Shown in pieces: positions 47,719 to 61,779 of a DNA stretch of 64,000 bases (its first letter is position 1; the number at the start of each line of letters is the position of its first letter). The DNA comes from Thuidium tamariscinum (Eukaryota; Streptophyta; Bryopsida; Hypnales; Thuidiaceae). Location: assembly GCA_947034885.2 (NCBI GenBank), contig OX344749.2:11671501-11735500 (forward strand), given 5' to 3'. A model generated the notes under the pieces. That model was not told where the DNA came from. It saw nothing but the letters and a program-made list of their open reading frames with translations, and made no database searches. The position numbers were made by a program, and so were the translations under genes.

Positions 47719-50165
47719 TTATGGTCGGAAAGGACCTATTCTCTCAAGACCTAAGAAATTATCTATGAGGGCCTTCAAAGAGTAGTAAGTACCCCCGATT
47801 CCCACAACAAAACCAAGACCCAGCAAGGCTCCAACAAATGAAGCCTCGGGCCAAGACAACTGATGTCGGAAAATCTTCATGTAGTAGAGGCAAGGCAAGA
47901 TGATGGACACTGTGGCACTAAGGAACGAACCGATGAAGGCCATGACAAGACCGAAAAACGGAACGGAAAGTGCCACGACAACTGTGCTTAAGACAAGGAG
48001 AGTCCTCAGGATTGTGCCCCAAAACCTCATGTCCTTGCTGGAGCCTGTTATCGAGTTCGGCAGAAACTCCTCCAGGGAAACAGCCACTGGCGTCAGCGTG
48101 ATGGCATACTTCGCAAAAGGGTTCACGAGAGTCACCCAGATTGCAAAATGGGAAGCAGGAATTTCCGGGGGCAAGTTCAGCGTGATTTGTGACTGCAGCT
48201 CGTCTCCGAACATCGAGTAGCCCATCACAGCAATGCCTCCATACATGCTGGTACACAAGATGAAACAAATGACCAGAACCTGCATATGAATTCCAAGTGA
48301 CCATTCATTCCATGTTAGCAACACGGTCACAACTTTCTTCATTATGCTGCGCCTCTCCCCTTGGATAGAGACAACGAATTCAGGATTAATTTTGAACATG
48401 TTAAGATTGCAGAGCTGGATAAAAACAGATTAAAAAAAAGCAAAGAAATGAAAAGTGATGTCTGCTTACGTGAGAAAATTGCGAGCGGTTGCGCATGGAA
48501 CCGTAAATGCTGGGGAAGACGGCATGCCCGCAGTAGCAGAATGAGAAAAGGCCCACGGCCACTGGAAGCCCGTCAAAGTGGACAAGGGAGCCTTGCTGAT
48601 GAAACCCCACCCCATCGAAGAGCCCAATCCAGCCCACGGTCATCACAATTGTGAACGAGGCGACGACCCCCGTGGCGGAGACGTAAGACAAGATACTGAG
48701 ATCCCGCAACCACACAGTGGGCATCATGCAAACAGCGGACAAAATCACGAAGACTTCGTGGGGGTTCAAGGTAATATGCCCGATTGTCATGCCAGCGGAC
48801 GGGAACAGATGGGCCAAATTGTCGCCGGAAAGGATCAGAAACTCGATGGCCACAGCGTAGAGTTCTAAATACAACAGAATGGATGTGGCCCATCGGCCCC
48901 ATTTCCCAAATGCGGCTTCCCCCACATCCGGGTAACTGCGGATGTGAGCGTGTGAATCCAAACAGCGACGAAGCAGAATGGCTGTGAAGCAACAGACCAA
49001 GGCAAAGGCCACAAGAAGCGTCAGGGCCAACCACCCCCCTTTGGCTGCAGCATAAGGAGTTGATAGAATTCCAACACCTGCAAAGCAAACGTGGTTGCAT
49101 TGGATCATAATCTCATCAGAATCAACATTCAAGGACAGATCATGCTTGCAATTGGTGGAAAGTCGATCCTTCGTGGCGCATTCTTGTTACTAACAAGAGA
49201 TCACCAGTACTTTGACAGATTACACTACTGTAGTACCTGGACAAGTACTAGCGTAAAGTTGAGATTGGACTTCCAGTACCTGCGCTAGTGACATCGAACA
49301 AAACGAGGTGAAACAAACTATTTTTGATTCTGCCACCAATATCAACCAGCTGGACGATTTCAAGTCTATAACCGTGCCGGTTTTCTTACATGCACGCTCG
49401 CACAAACTCTCAATCGACGAGGCTTGTAATTGGTTATGTAAAGTACTCATGGACAACAGTGAATTCACCTCGGTGATGTGGTATACTAAAACAGAATCTA
49501 AATTCATGTTTAAAATAATGTCTGTTAAAAAAAAAAGACAAACTCTCTTCTTACAAGTGTGCCTACACAAACTCCACATACTAATCAACATTACCAAGTG
49601 TGGCTATCCAAAGTACAAACAGAGTCACAGACAATCACAAATTTGATACATAGCTATTGACTGTCCGAAAGATCAGAAAACGCATTTCAAAAGGTCAGAA
49701 ATCCTCTCCACTTGTGCAACAAAAGTGAGGCAAAACAACCTGGGTGTGCACAATAGGCAAAACAATGACATTACCTGCAAGAACATTCATGCCGTTGAAC
49801 AAAGCTTGAACGAAGGAGCTGCCCTGTTCTCTGCTCTCGCCCCGGTCATCAGCGACATTTTCCCATTGACGAAGGTCAAGTTTTCCAAGCAGAGGCACCA
49901 GGTTTTCATTATACTCCTTCTTTCCTGCTTCAGTGCAAGGGGATGCACCGGATTCATTTGCAGTAGTCGCTACAGCCTCCAGTAGTCCTGCATAGTCGTC
50001 GCTTCGTAGTGACGTCGATCGAGAGAACAGGTCCATGGATCGACCAAAGCTTTGTGGCCACAGAGGGGAGCCCGTGACGACAGGCGAAGCGCACACAGGT
50101 GCAGAGTCATCGTCACTCACCGATTCCATATCCGAGTCCGAGTCCGAGTCAAGTGGGAGGCCCAT
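47719..50165 (-). CDS. AVT1-like vacuolar amino-acid transporter (AAAP family)
   Basis: Predicted tonoplast amino-acid/proton antiporter of the AAAP (SLC32-like) family, closest to plant AVT1 proteins, which load amino acids into the vacuole. Three exons (49775-50165, 48470-49077, 47719-48279) join in frame to 519 residues. Residues 1-120 are hydrophilic, with an Asp/Ser-rich start (DSDSDSDMESVSDDDS), as in AVT1 relatives. The transport core begins at NVLAGVGILSTPYAAAKGGW. It goes on through SYPDVGEAAFGKWGRW, CYCGHAVFPSIYGSM, AVMGYSMFGDELQSQITLNL and FAKYAITLTPVAVSLEE, and ends about eight residues after LIDNFLGLERIG. About 10-11 membrane segments are visible. Intron 1 (49078-49774) cuts inside the first membrane segment; intron 2 is 48280-48469; both are GT-AG. 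All core motifs that I can judge are intact. Substrate preference cannot be read. Confidence 0.92.
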
Positions 50166-52779
50166 GGCACCAGAGTCTTGCCAAACAACTCAAATTCAAA
50201 TGCTGGAAGAGGGTACCCTCACAGGCTTCAAGTTGGACTATATTTCTAAACCCTGCGGACAAGCAGTTACGTTGATGGCTGGCGTTCTCAGGCTAGGGTA
50301 CTCCACTATTCTCGATTCTCCGTCGATTTTCTCAACGCGCCGCCAGTCTCTTACACTGTTCCTGAGTTTCTTAACCTAACAAGAATCGCCGACATGTGCG
50401 CAAGCGTACCGATGGCGATAGCTTTTACTGTTCCGAATGAATAGAAGATGTACACGAACTCTAGCTGCAGGAAGATAACACAACCAACACACCTGAACTT
50501 TAGATATGGAAAAGAATCGACAGAACCGGCCCCCTCAGCTAGGAGTCGGGAAATGCAATGCCTTTACATAATTAATGTCGTTCAAGTCATAGCGAAGACT
50601 GTTGGAGGTTTCCGGAGAAGACGACATCTAGCTAGACGTTTGCATGCACTCTCACGAATGACACGCAGCGACGACCATCAACTTCATTGTCTTCCACTCC
50701 TAAATATCTGTCTGTCAATGTGCACTTTTCGAAACAGCTCTAGCTCGTGACTAGCTAAAACGATGCCCACGGATTGTCCGGACGCACCCTAGCTTATCAC
50801 AAGAATCTTCAAGAGTACTTATGAAACAAAACCAAGCAACCCAGCTTCCCTTCAGCAACAACAACACGCACACCTAACCAAACACATGCAAGAAACACCC
50901 ACCTTGCTCCAAACCTCCGAAACATATACGAATTACACCTTCTAAAACATAAACCAAAACATCAGCTAGCTGTGCAAGAAATCTTGCAGCTCACAAAGAC
51001 TGGTTACAATATAAATATGGTATACCAGAGATTGCATCCTCTCCTGTAGATTGCATGTTGTAATCCATGGACAGCTGATCACCTGGAGGATTGACGAGGG
51101 CTATTGACAAGAGGTTTGTGGCGGCGGAGGATTTCAATTCAGAGCTTTTCTTGTTTCTAAAGCGACTGAGGAGGGTGTAAGAGAGTTTGGCTTGGGATCG
51201 AGTACTGTGGCTTTTGAGCTTCCTATTGAGGCCTAAGCATAGATTAGTTTCCAGCTTACTGTAGTTTGGTAGGTTTTGGCTCTCTTTAGTCCACTCATGC
51301 ACGGACGCACCATCCTCTGACTCCCACACTCTTCACGTTTTCTATTCTTTATCTGTCCTGCATTTAATTCATTTTGGACTCATCAGACATAGAATATCGA
51401 TTCCAGTCATGCTTTAATCTTTCCAGTGGAAATGCTAACCAGGCTGCCTTTCATCATGATGTTTAGGATATGCCTGACATCTGTGTTTCATGTTTTCCAC
51501 TGTAGGTTGGAGCCGCTGGACTTTATTGTGTGGAATAGTAAGAGCATCCTTGATGTAACGCAAGATATGATGCAAACAGGGTAAGTGGTTGGGCTTGGCC
51601 ATTTTAATCGTCCCATGGCACACACAAAGAAGCACAAAAAGTGGCCAAGCCCAGCTAAATTTGACGAAGGCTCGGCCAAATGAAGAGTCTTCACACAAAC
51701 TTGGTATGTTTCTTTTTTTGGTATTTAATTCCAAGTTTCAAGGCACTTTTTAATTGAAAAAGTTTTTGCCTTATCAGCACTTACAACGTGGCACCTTGGA
51801 ATTTGAAAAAATCTACTTCCCTGTGCTTGTTGCTTGGGGTGGGGCAAAATGATGACACGGGGCTTGGGCTTATTTAATCCCACGCCAAATGGACCTTGCC
51901 CAAGCCTTTTCCTCATGCTAGGCGTGGAGATGCTATAAGCCAACGATAGAAAAAATAGTGATGGAATAGTGGAATAAGGAAATGGATAAAATCTATAAAA
52001 TCCAAAAGGCATCTTAGTGTGTAACAAGGTTTTTTGTAGAACATGGTAGTTGTCAAGCTCTTAGTAGAGAGTGAAAGGAACATTACACATCATTTCTTGA
52101 TTGAAAGTTGGAAGTTGAGAAGATCATTGATAATTGGTATAATACTTTAGATCATTTCTACTTATACCTCTGCTATGTAAAAAGATAAGACGTTGGGAAC
52201 ACATTGCATAAGTCAATTGAAGCTCAATCGAATGAATTTTTCAATAGACTCTTGGTTTTGTAATAGACAGATCTTCCTAGACAACCATATTTTTTAGAAA
52301 TGCACTTACTAACCTTGTTGAAGTTAGTATTTCTTACATGTAGGGTGATTGCAAGAATTGGTTGTTGGTTTTGGCATCACATAGAAAGAGACAAAGCTGT
52401 CCTTTACTATAACTTTCAAAGCATGCACTCAATGAACCTTGCAATTTTTCACCAAACAAACTCTTCATTCATGATGGTCTTAGCCCAACATCAATTTTCT
52501 TCATCATTCTTCAACTGAGAACAAGGCACAATCGCATAGTTGCCAACCCAACAAGTATAATTTTGTTCTGCAAGCCATTCAAGTCTTGTCAGCATTTTCT
52601 GAAACCTGAATGTCAACATAACTCCAAAACAATGAAAGAGTGAAACAGCATTGCAATGTACTGATCAATCCAGCCTTTGCTCTTGGCCAGCATCGAACTG
52701 AACAAATTCTCAAGTCCATGAATGAGGGAGAAGGCTCGAAAACCGCTCAGGCTCGAAAACCGCTCAGGCTCCAAAACCG
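50166..52779. other. Promoter region of the AVT1-like gene and flanking DNA
   Basis: The part next to 50165 should be leader and promoter. A minus-strand open frame at 50991-51329 (112 codons, Ser/Lys/Asn-rich) shows no domain and may be an upstream leader frame. Otherwise no feature is supported. A single GGGTGATTGCAAGAA motif is at 52343. Confidence 0.4.
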
Positions 52780-53050
52780 ATCACCTTCTGAAATGTATAT
52801 TTCTGGTACATGATGCTTTTTGATCTTTACAGTAATGTACAAACAGTGAACATTTGAGGGGGTGGGCGGTTTTGGAGCCCTATGCCATATTGACTTCAGA
52901 AATTCATAACTAACTCTACAGAGCTCCAAAAAATATGAAACGACTTGGGTTAGATGCCTATTCAAGCTGTCTTTCAAGAAAAATTCACTGGATAATACTT
53001 CAAGATGTTTGACCTGCCCAAAAATTCTGTTCCAGCCCTTAGATGGTTGG
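52780..53050 (+). repeat. Partial relative of the 62014-63051 element
   Basis: Similar to about 62670-62935, sharing CTCCAAAAAATATGAAACGACTT-like sequence, TCTTTCAAGAAA, ATACTTCAAG and TGGACCTCC. No TTAA edges remain. Confidence 0.5.
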
Positions 53051-53330
53051 TTTATGGACCTCCTCCCTTAGAATGCCATCATCTTTGAATGCATTTGCTT
53101 TGTCGTGAACAGGTGCCAATTGATTGCTTCGAGTCTGACCAACTGAGCATTTCAGTTATTGGAAATGGTTATACGGCAAAATTAAAGAGTCGTCGTCTGT
53201 CACTCTGGGTCATTGACTTCAGTTGGATTTTTTTCCACTGGAAAAGCAATTTGCTGATCAGGGCTCTCTCCCTACAAACTGGTTACCAGAAGTGACTCAG
53301 GGCTGCTGTTCTTTCAATACTTGCATTGAA

Positions 53331-53878
53331 TTAACCCCTAAGCGTCCAGACTCATCTTCAAAATTGACGTTTTCAACAAAATCATCAAAAAGTAGTATTT
53401 GGAAGAAAATTTTGGAATTGAGGTACTATACAAAGTTGTAGAGTTTGAGTTTTAGATTCTATCGATATTATTAGATTCACCAATGCTATTGCCAATGTTT
53501 TTCTATAAATCTTGAAAGAAAAAATTATAAGTTTCTTCTAAATTCAATTACAAGCAAAATATTGTCATTTTTTGAGTAAATTTTGTTGGAAAGGATTTGA
53601 AATGAGATTCTCTTGACATGGTCATTCTATGACCTCATTTTTGCAATTCCAAGTTTGAACTGGAATCAACCCAAGTCAATCACTTGATATACTTCCACAT
53701 TTGTAATTTAAGAAAAATATATGTGCTCTAGTAACACCAAATCCAACCTATGGATAGGATCACAACTTCATAAAATATCTTTTAAAATTAGGATGACTTT
53801 CATCTAAGTAATGAGAAAAAAATCTGGATTTCAATTTGTACATCATCCAAAAATTGGACGTTGGAACGCCCAGGTTAA
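53331..53878. mobile_element. TTAA-bounded element, 548 bp (family shared with 8940-9515)
   Basis: Left end TTAACCCCTAAGCGTCC; right end, read inward, TTAACCTGGGCGTTCC. Same-orientation copy of 8940-9515 with unrelated flanks. The better-preserved left end shows the family once began with the common TTAACCCCTAA. Confidence 0.7.
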
Positions 53879-54410
53879 CTTCTACCATTTGGGTTGGGAG
53901 CCAGGACGGTTAAGTAAATCCTGCCTTCGAAGGTGGGCCCAGTCCTGCTTTGGGTTGGTCCTGTTCACTAAGTGTCTCTTGTTTGACCCAAAGGTCAAAA
54001 TGAGTGACGCTGTAGTTACATTTTGTACCTTGGTCCGAAGGGAGACAATATGTGTTTTTTCCCTTGAACGACAGTCCCAGCCCCTTCAGTTGTTCTTGAT
54101 ATCGACAGAATCATTGACAATAACTCATTGTCTATTGTATTTTTTTTTGAAATGTTTCAACCTACAAGACTCACTTCCAAAGTGATCTAGTGTGCATTGT
54201 GCTATTGCCACAGTCAAAATCAAAGTAAAAGTATTTTTAAATTTTTAAAAATAAAAAATAGCTCAAAAATCTAGGTCCAAACTCTATGAAACAAAGCTCA
54301 TGCATCTTTATTCACTGAGAGTTTTTCAATAGTACCAAGAACATGATTGGGAGACAGATGGTCTAAGAGATCTTAATATAACAAACAAATAAACAAACAA
54401 GCAACATATC

Positions 54411-54981
54411 TTAACCCCTAAAGGACCAAGCTGCGTTTTTTGGCAACATAGTAATTTTGGGCAACTCACTACACATAGAGTTTTGTTTCTTTTTCTTTGA
54501 AATTTTCATACAATGTGTGTCCAAAGAGTAGATTTAAGACCCAACAATTTTCATAACTTTTGAGTATATAGATAAAAAGTTATTGCATGATATGTCATGG
54601 ATTTCAAAGACTACATACCTACCTGCAAATTAAAATTCCTCATAACTTTCATTTAATTAATCTAAATGGAATGATTCAAATCTTACCATGTGTATATAAA
54701 TGTAAAGAAATCAATTTCAAATTTCAAATTTTTTAAAGAGTGTTTTTCAAAGAAGTTTTTTTGGCTACCCTAACAGCCCACCATCAAATGAAAATGACAT
54801 ATCATGCAATAACTTTTTAACCATGTACTCAAAAGTTATAAAAATTATTGGGTCTTAAAGCTACTCCTTGGGCACACATTATGTGAAAATTTCAAAGAAA
54901 AAAAACAATACCTCCATGCATAGTGAACTACCCAAAATCACTATATTGCCAAAAAACACAGCTTGGTCCTTTAGGGATTAA
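54411..54981. mobile_element. TTAA-bounded foldback element with ~195-bp arms, 571 bp
   Basis: Left end TTAACCCCTAAAGGACCAAG; right end, read inward, TTAATCCCTAAAGGACCAAG. The inverted arms continue for about 195 bp, through TTTTTTGGCAA, AATTTTCA and TTATTGCATGATATGTCAT. Arm relatives occur at 7900-8129, 13739-13940 and 23008-23220. No ORF. Confidence 0.8.
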
Positions 54982-57900
54982 GGTATGGATATGGCTTGTG
55001 AAGAACTAAATTTAGGTTGCAAAGTAAAATCACTCTATATTCACTATTCACTTATGCATGCTTCGACTACACAAATTTTTGGACAAGCAACAATTTAGAC
55101 CTTACCCTCCTTCAAGGAGATTTTTTATTTTCCTTAGGGATGGCTTCTAGGCAGCTGAATGTTGTTCTTCAATACTTTACTATACCTTATAATATACATA
55201 TAAGTGCATAAAACTTTAAAAAATGGAGGCAATTTAGCTATTATTTCACAATAGTTGTTGGGCTCTTTTTTTCTATTTCTACTTTTCACCCATTTTCCTA
55301 CACCTTATGGTAGTCAAAATTAAAATTTGAGGCATTTAAACATGTCCCTCTCGGGGGGGGGAAAGTAAGTGGTAGGTGTAGCCGTTGGCGTGCAATCAAA
55401 TAATAGGGTGCCAGAAGAAAAAAAACGATAAAAATTAGAATTTATTTATTTATACCATATGGTATAGAAATGCCAATACTTGACCTCAAACTACCATAGG
55501 GTATAGATAAAAAAGGTTCCATGAGCAAAAAATTAGGCCTAAGATACCCCCCTTAATATTCTTTTTTTTTCACCAAAAGTCCTAATTAGGAATGCCTTGT
55601 GAGTGGCATATTCCAAAAGTTCAATAAATTAGTGTATGACTAAGATGTTTAGAGTCTGCTAGTGGCCATTACATTGCTGATTTGGCGGTTTAACCCATTA
55701 ATGTTTGGTTGACTAGTTTTAGATTGAAATTGGTGTATTTCCAGCCTTAGAATGAAATTGATATAGAATTTGGAGATGGAACAAATGGGACGGATGTAGG
55801 TAATTCTAAATTGCATATAGCCGGACAGAAACCATACCAATTTGAGTAGCCATGTAGAAAATCAATTGGAAAAACTGATGATACCCTCGGTAGAAATACC
55901 ACATTGAATGCAAAAAGACATCATTGAATATACAAAAGATGGAATTATATACTCACCAGTAAGGCATTTACTTCATGGAGGACGAAACCACGTGAATTAA
56001 AAACGAAGGCCTGGGAACAACGTTGGGTCCATTGAATGAGCACAAACATGGCATCTTCTTGTGGATAGTAGAACAAAGGGTGACAAATCCTAAGGTGTCA
56101 TCTTGCGTAAACGCAAAGCTAAGTATAGGGTAGGGCGCAACGCATTCGAGGTGCAAAGTGCCATGGAATCAATTTACATATTCATAATTAAGTGCCCACT
56201 ACAGCAATTGATTGTAACAAGAGGCTTTCGCAATAGGTTGTCCTTGTTGTAATAGAGGGGTGGAGTAGAAAAGTGGGGAGACTATATTTTTGGTTGTATT
56301 ACTTTCTTACACGAGTGCACGGAGCTACCCAACGACAAGTATGGTGCATTTGCAAGCGACACATTCAATGGATTTGTGCTCAGCTTGATGGGATTCATTT
56401 GTGTATTGCAACTTGCTTTGAATTCTTTCACAACCGCAAGACTATTGTATAGCTCAACCAACAATTATATCCTTGCATGAGTAAGTGTAGTAGAAGTTGT
56501 TGCATCTTTTTGGCTTTTATATTTCTTTTGTGAAATTATTGGTTGTGCCTAAATTTGATGCGAGTACAATTTCATCGAGCACTTGTTGGCAAGATTTGCT
56601 TCCTTTTTCTTGGATTGGTGTCTCTTTGAGTCATGATACATCATGTGGCATCATAAGGAGAGTCAATGGGTTTCAAGGATTATAGCCATTGCTTGCAGTG
56701 TTGGCTTTTAGTGCTCAATGATCATGGCCGTTTAGAATTAGGTTACTTGAAAGAGTTTAGTTGTGTAGTGAATTGAAGGGGCTCCCACTTGATTAACTCT
56801 GTACTCTCTATGTGGAATCATCTCATTTTGAAATGTCTTGTTTTGAACTTGTTGATTCACTTTGAACTCCATGTGGCGGTAGGAATGTGCGTCCATGCAG
56901 AAAACAAGTTGTGTGTCCAACATGTTTGTGTTGTTTGGTTAGGTTAGTGAATGCAATTTTGATATCTAAGGAATGATGACCACAGAAGAACATGATGAAT
57001 AGTCTAGCTTGTGAGTTCTAGCCGTCTATGATTCATGTGAATTCCCTTTTTTGGTTTTCCTTTACATATATTGTGCCTATTATGTGTCTTGATCTAGGTT
57101 GGGGCTGATCAGGTTAGGGTAGAGACTTATCTGCCCAACAACTTGTTGAGTTTGTTGAAGGGCATGATGTGAATGTGGCTAAACCACATTCTCCTTTCCA
57201 TGGATCTGGGCAGTGTGAAGTTGGAGAGATGCGTGCGGTTTTGGTGGAAACTTACATGTGCTGATAGATTTTTTCAATGCTTGGGAATGCATTTGTCAAT
57301 TTCAAGAGGATGACAAGGGTAGGGCTTCTGAGGACTGAGAGTCCTAGCTATGGGGTTTTTTTCTTGATGGAATTGTTCTAATCGTTGATTGTGCAATTTT
57401 TTGTATATCATGGTTGTGTAGTCTTGAATAAGTCACATGCTTCTTTTATCGTATTGCAGCATATGATTATATAAATAATTCTTTGCAAAGTTGAAGAAGT
57501 GAGTAGAGGATGTGATGTGTCACAAATTGGAGCTCTATTTGACCTTATACCATTTATTTGAAGTTGATTTGAGGCAATTAAAGGATACTTTACCTGCGTT
57601 GTTACTATTTTTTTAGGGTCGATTCATGTTTATAGGATTTTTGGAAGATATCGTAGAACATCTTTAGGAACTAATATAGGGTGATAAGTTTATCCAAATT
57701 TGATAATGGCGCCTATGTTGACAAATTCCAAACATTTTCTCTTGTTGTAATGGTAAATAGTTTGCAGCTCTATGATGTGTATATGCACCTCGTACAGGTG
57801 AGGCATGGAGTCCCGGCCAAAGTTAGAAAGCACCCAAGTCGGTGCATCACAATCGCCCTTGACAGGGCGCAATATTGATTGTAACTTCATTGAGGGCGCT

Positions 57901-59756
57901 CACCCCGACATGGACTTGTTGTTTTCTAATATTTTTGTTAGGTGAATGCAATGAGTTGCATGTTGTGCATAGGGGTTTTGGTACTTAAAAGAAATCCAGT
58001 ATAAGCAAAAAATATGGCAAAGAATGTATTTGAAAAAAATATATGAACTACTATAGCATATGATTTATTTATGGCATTTGAAAAAATATAAGTAATACAA
58101 GCCTTCTATTTAATGCCCCAAAGTCAAAAATTAGATAATCATAGCATGCCTAAAAAATTTAATATAATACTCCCCTAAAAAATACCAATTGTATGCACCT
58201 ATCCCCTCATAAATTTCACATAGTGCCCCCCCCCCCCCCCCGAGATGCCCCTACTATAATTCAAAAATTCATATGTGTTTTTAGTATTGATCTATAGGAA
58301 CAATAACACAACATGTATTTTCCAATTATTCTTGAACACAACCCACACAAATAGCACATACATTGTAGACATCATGTATCAAGCAATTCATACAAATCAA
58401 TTATACATGTACAAGAGGAGAAAACAACACAAAAACTGAAAATCCTACAAGCAGTATTCTATTGGCTAAATTTGACTTATGCATTTACTAATGTAGTAGT
58501 TTAGGGTCTCAAAATCTTACAAAATGTACCAACAAGTAGATTAATTTAAGAGTTTAGGATTCAAAATATAGCATGACAATGGTTCCTATTTTAAGAAGGA
58601 ATTGACTCTACACATATACAATCCCAAATGAGATGTTTATTATTTTTCTATTTGTAGATGAAAAATGGAAGTCGCTAATATATAGGTTCCTCCCTTCTTT
58701 TGTAGACTAGATTATTTATATATTTGTTTATATATATTTTTATAAATTGTATACTATATATCATTACAATGTATTACAGTATAATAATTGTAATACAATA
58801 TGCTTCAAGAAAATAATGCTATGGTAACTTCAACATCTATTATATTATTGGCTCTAACACTTAAAAAGTATACTACAATAGGTCTACATTGTTTCTAAAG
58901 TAATTGCTAGTGAAGTATTTGGAATGCCATTTAAGGGCTAAATTAGGGAAAGGAGGAGGGAAGAAGTGTGATTTGGAAGATGTCATGGATGGGTTTAGAC
59001 TTACAATGGTGCTAAGAAGTGATTTCTTACATTATTTTTATATAGTGCTCTAAACATTGTACAATGGAGTAGTGAAGCTATTTTCATTCACTAACAGGGA
59101 AGAAAAATGCAATATGTGGATAAAAATCCATACATTCATCTACAAGTATGTAAAATCATTCATAATAGAGAGATATTTTTCCTAGATTTTGTAGCCATTG
59201 AGCAATTTTGTCCATTGAAAATAGGAAAATCTATTATTTAAGACACTTTAAAAAAATAGCATTGCCTTTGAGCAATAAGTTGCTCTAAAACATTAAACGA
59301 GATTTGGCTCCAAATAAGACTATGAATTCATGTACAATGGAGAATTTTGAGAATTGTGGTAAAGCAAAATTTGATGTAGTCAAGAGATGGCCACATCAGA
59401 TATTTAATTTAATAAAAAAAATTGACATAAAGAATTTTGAATCTTTTTTTTTCATTATTTTATTTTATTTTTGTATTTATGACGTTGACAATAGCCAACA
59501 ATTCCTCATTGTTTTGGGAACAAGCATGAAAACAACCCTCTATTTCCTCAAATCTCCTCTAGTGTAAAAGCATTAGTTGTCAAGTTATTTAAAATGAATG
59601 AATAGAGTTGTGCTTTGTAAAGGATTTGTATAAGTGGATGATTTTTTTCAATTTTGCATTTGTATATGGGGATGTTTGTGGAATATTTGATAGAAATGCC
59701 ATGTATTATGTGTGTGAGTGGTGTTGATTGTTGTTTGGAGGATAATTCAGAGTTGT
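54982..59756. other. AT-rich intergenic DNA
   Basis: No gene or RNA is supported. Contains a G9 run (about 55354-55362), a C16 run (58226-58241) and a lone TTAACCCATTAATG end at 55691. The somewhat GC-richer patch 57780-57890 has open frames on both strands, but neither shows a domain. Confidence 0.4.
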
Positions 59757-60602
59757 GGATGATTGCAAGAAACAATTGTATTACTTGTTGTGTTTTTTTA
59801 TTTTCAATGTTTTAATATATACTTCTTGTACTAAGCGTGAATTGATTTCAATACTATTGGAGGCATGGAATATGAAATTTAGACAATCAATTGGATTTTG
59901 AATCTAGTATTCTAATATTTTTGGTGATCTTCATCATGATATCATTGGATAGCAAGGATGTATAGCAATATTTAATTCACCATAGAAATAGTCTACATTG
60001 ACAAATTGGAGGCATTAGAGGCTTCAACCAATACTATTGAGTCTTTTGGTGTATCTTGAAATACTATTTTGAACCACATGTTGTGGTCCACGCTAAAAAA
60101 TGAGACTTCTACATTTTTATTTATTTATATTAGAAAAATGAACTTGAAGATTTTATTTTGAAAGTGGCCATTATTGCCAACTAAGAGAAAAGAAAGAAGA
60201 TCAAAGCTAGATCTAAAAAATCCTTTTTAAATTCAACATAAATTCTAACTAAGTATAACACACTTTAGGTTGATGCAAAACATATTTTGAACATATTTTT
60301 AGAGATCCTTCTTTTGAGATGATGTATTTCTATTAGAGGAGCTAGCCTACCACATTTTATAATGTAACTTTTCAAGAAAGGTACTTAATAGTACTATAAA
60401 ACACAAGAATGAATATATATTTGAAATTTGATCTCACCTATTGAATTGATTTTGAAATGATTCAAGTATATTTCCTATTGTTGTAGGAAGCTTTTTATGA
60501 ATTTCATGTTCATTTCATCATTTTTGAGATATTTATAGCACAAAATAACTTCTACATTGAACATGTGCCACAAATTAGGATAGGTGTTTCTTGCAATCAC
60601 CC
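59757..60602. mobile_element. TIR element with GGATGATTGCAAGAAACA ends, 846 bp
   Basis: Left end GGATGATTGCAAGAAACAAT; right end GGTGTTTCTTGCAATCACCC. Same end family as 42477-44808 and 43734-44461. AT-rich interior without a transposase ORF. No target duplication is evident. Confidence 0.5.
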
Positions 60603-61779
60603 TTAAACATGACATATTCTACAATGAATTGTGTCTCTTGTTTGTACAATGAATATGATCATTGATTGAGTATTTCATCCAATCACCTTGGTGTTGTTGA
60701 CAAAGTATGAGGGGTTATTTGGTTAGTTTCTTGCAAAATCTTACAAGAATTTGTGATTTTAAATTATTTCAATGAATTGTATTTTATGGTTTTAAACATG
60801 GGAGGTGGAGGGAGTTCATGTGAAAAGGGTTGCATAGAAGCAAAGGATATTTAGACACAATTTAGGTATGCAAGTACATTTAGTGGTAACAGGGCTATTC
60901 CAATACTCATCTATTACCTGGATGTCTCTTTTCTTCTATGGCTCTTGCATATCAATGAAATCTTTAGGTGATTTTTATTTCATTTATAATGCTACTCATC
61001 TAAGGTTAGAACATTGTAAATTCTTCAATTCAAATAAATTGATGGCCAAAGATAGAGTCTAAATCACAATTAGGGATTATTCTTACTTGTAGAGAAATAA
61101 AAAATCATTATACTCAAACAAGAAAAATTACATTTTCTAGAGATTTAATGTATTTTTGGTGAATTTTCAAAGTAAAAATTTGACAAAAGTGCTTAGTGGA
61201 CTATGTTCCTAGCTATACAACATCTATTTGGTTCCATGACTCCAACTTATCAATGGGACTTTTGACTTGTTTTAAATCTATTGATAAAATCCATACCTTA
61301 GTTAGGCTGTTTGTTTGTTTGTTTGTTAGAATGAGATCCTAGATTGTGGGTCTCCTAATCACATTTTTTTGTACAGTCAAAAAGTAGAAAGTTCTTTGCA
61401 ACAAAGGTGCACAAGCCTTCTTTAGTGGCATTTAGACCTATGGTGTGAAAATTATTGACTTTGAAAGCCTTTATAAATTAAAAAATTAGAAAGTTATTTA
61501 TATTTATATTTATTTTTATAGCTTGGCAACTGCAAATGGCACACTAGTCTACTTTCAATCCAAATTTGTAAATAAGTGAAGAACCAATCAACATCTCAAA
61601 AAAATTTGGTGTGTCAAATTTATGAATAAAAAACAACTAGTTAACATCTCAATCTAAGTATGGTTGAACCACCCATTCCCAACCAGGGTTCCATACTCAA
61701 CCATTTCTATTTCCAACCTAGACTAAAATAGATTTCCATTCAAAGCATGGAATGTGTTTTTTACTCTTTTTCAAGATTC
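60603..61779. other. AT-rich intergenic DNA
   Basis: No gene, RNA or repeat that I can support, apart from a short (GTTT)n stretch near 61309-61326. Confidence 0.4.

Noticed and set aside
48573..49100. 175-codon minus-strand open frame, and other long frames over 47900-48990
   Set aside because: They lie in other frames of the AVT1-like exons; their composition simply mirrors the membrane-protein coding sequence.
57681..57890. Overlapping open frames on both strands in a slightly GC-richer patch
   Set aside because: Neither translation shows a domain, splice context or a partner exon nearby.
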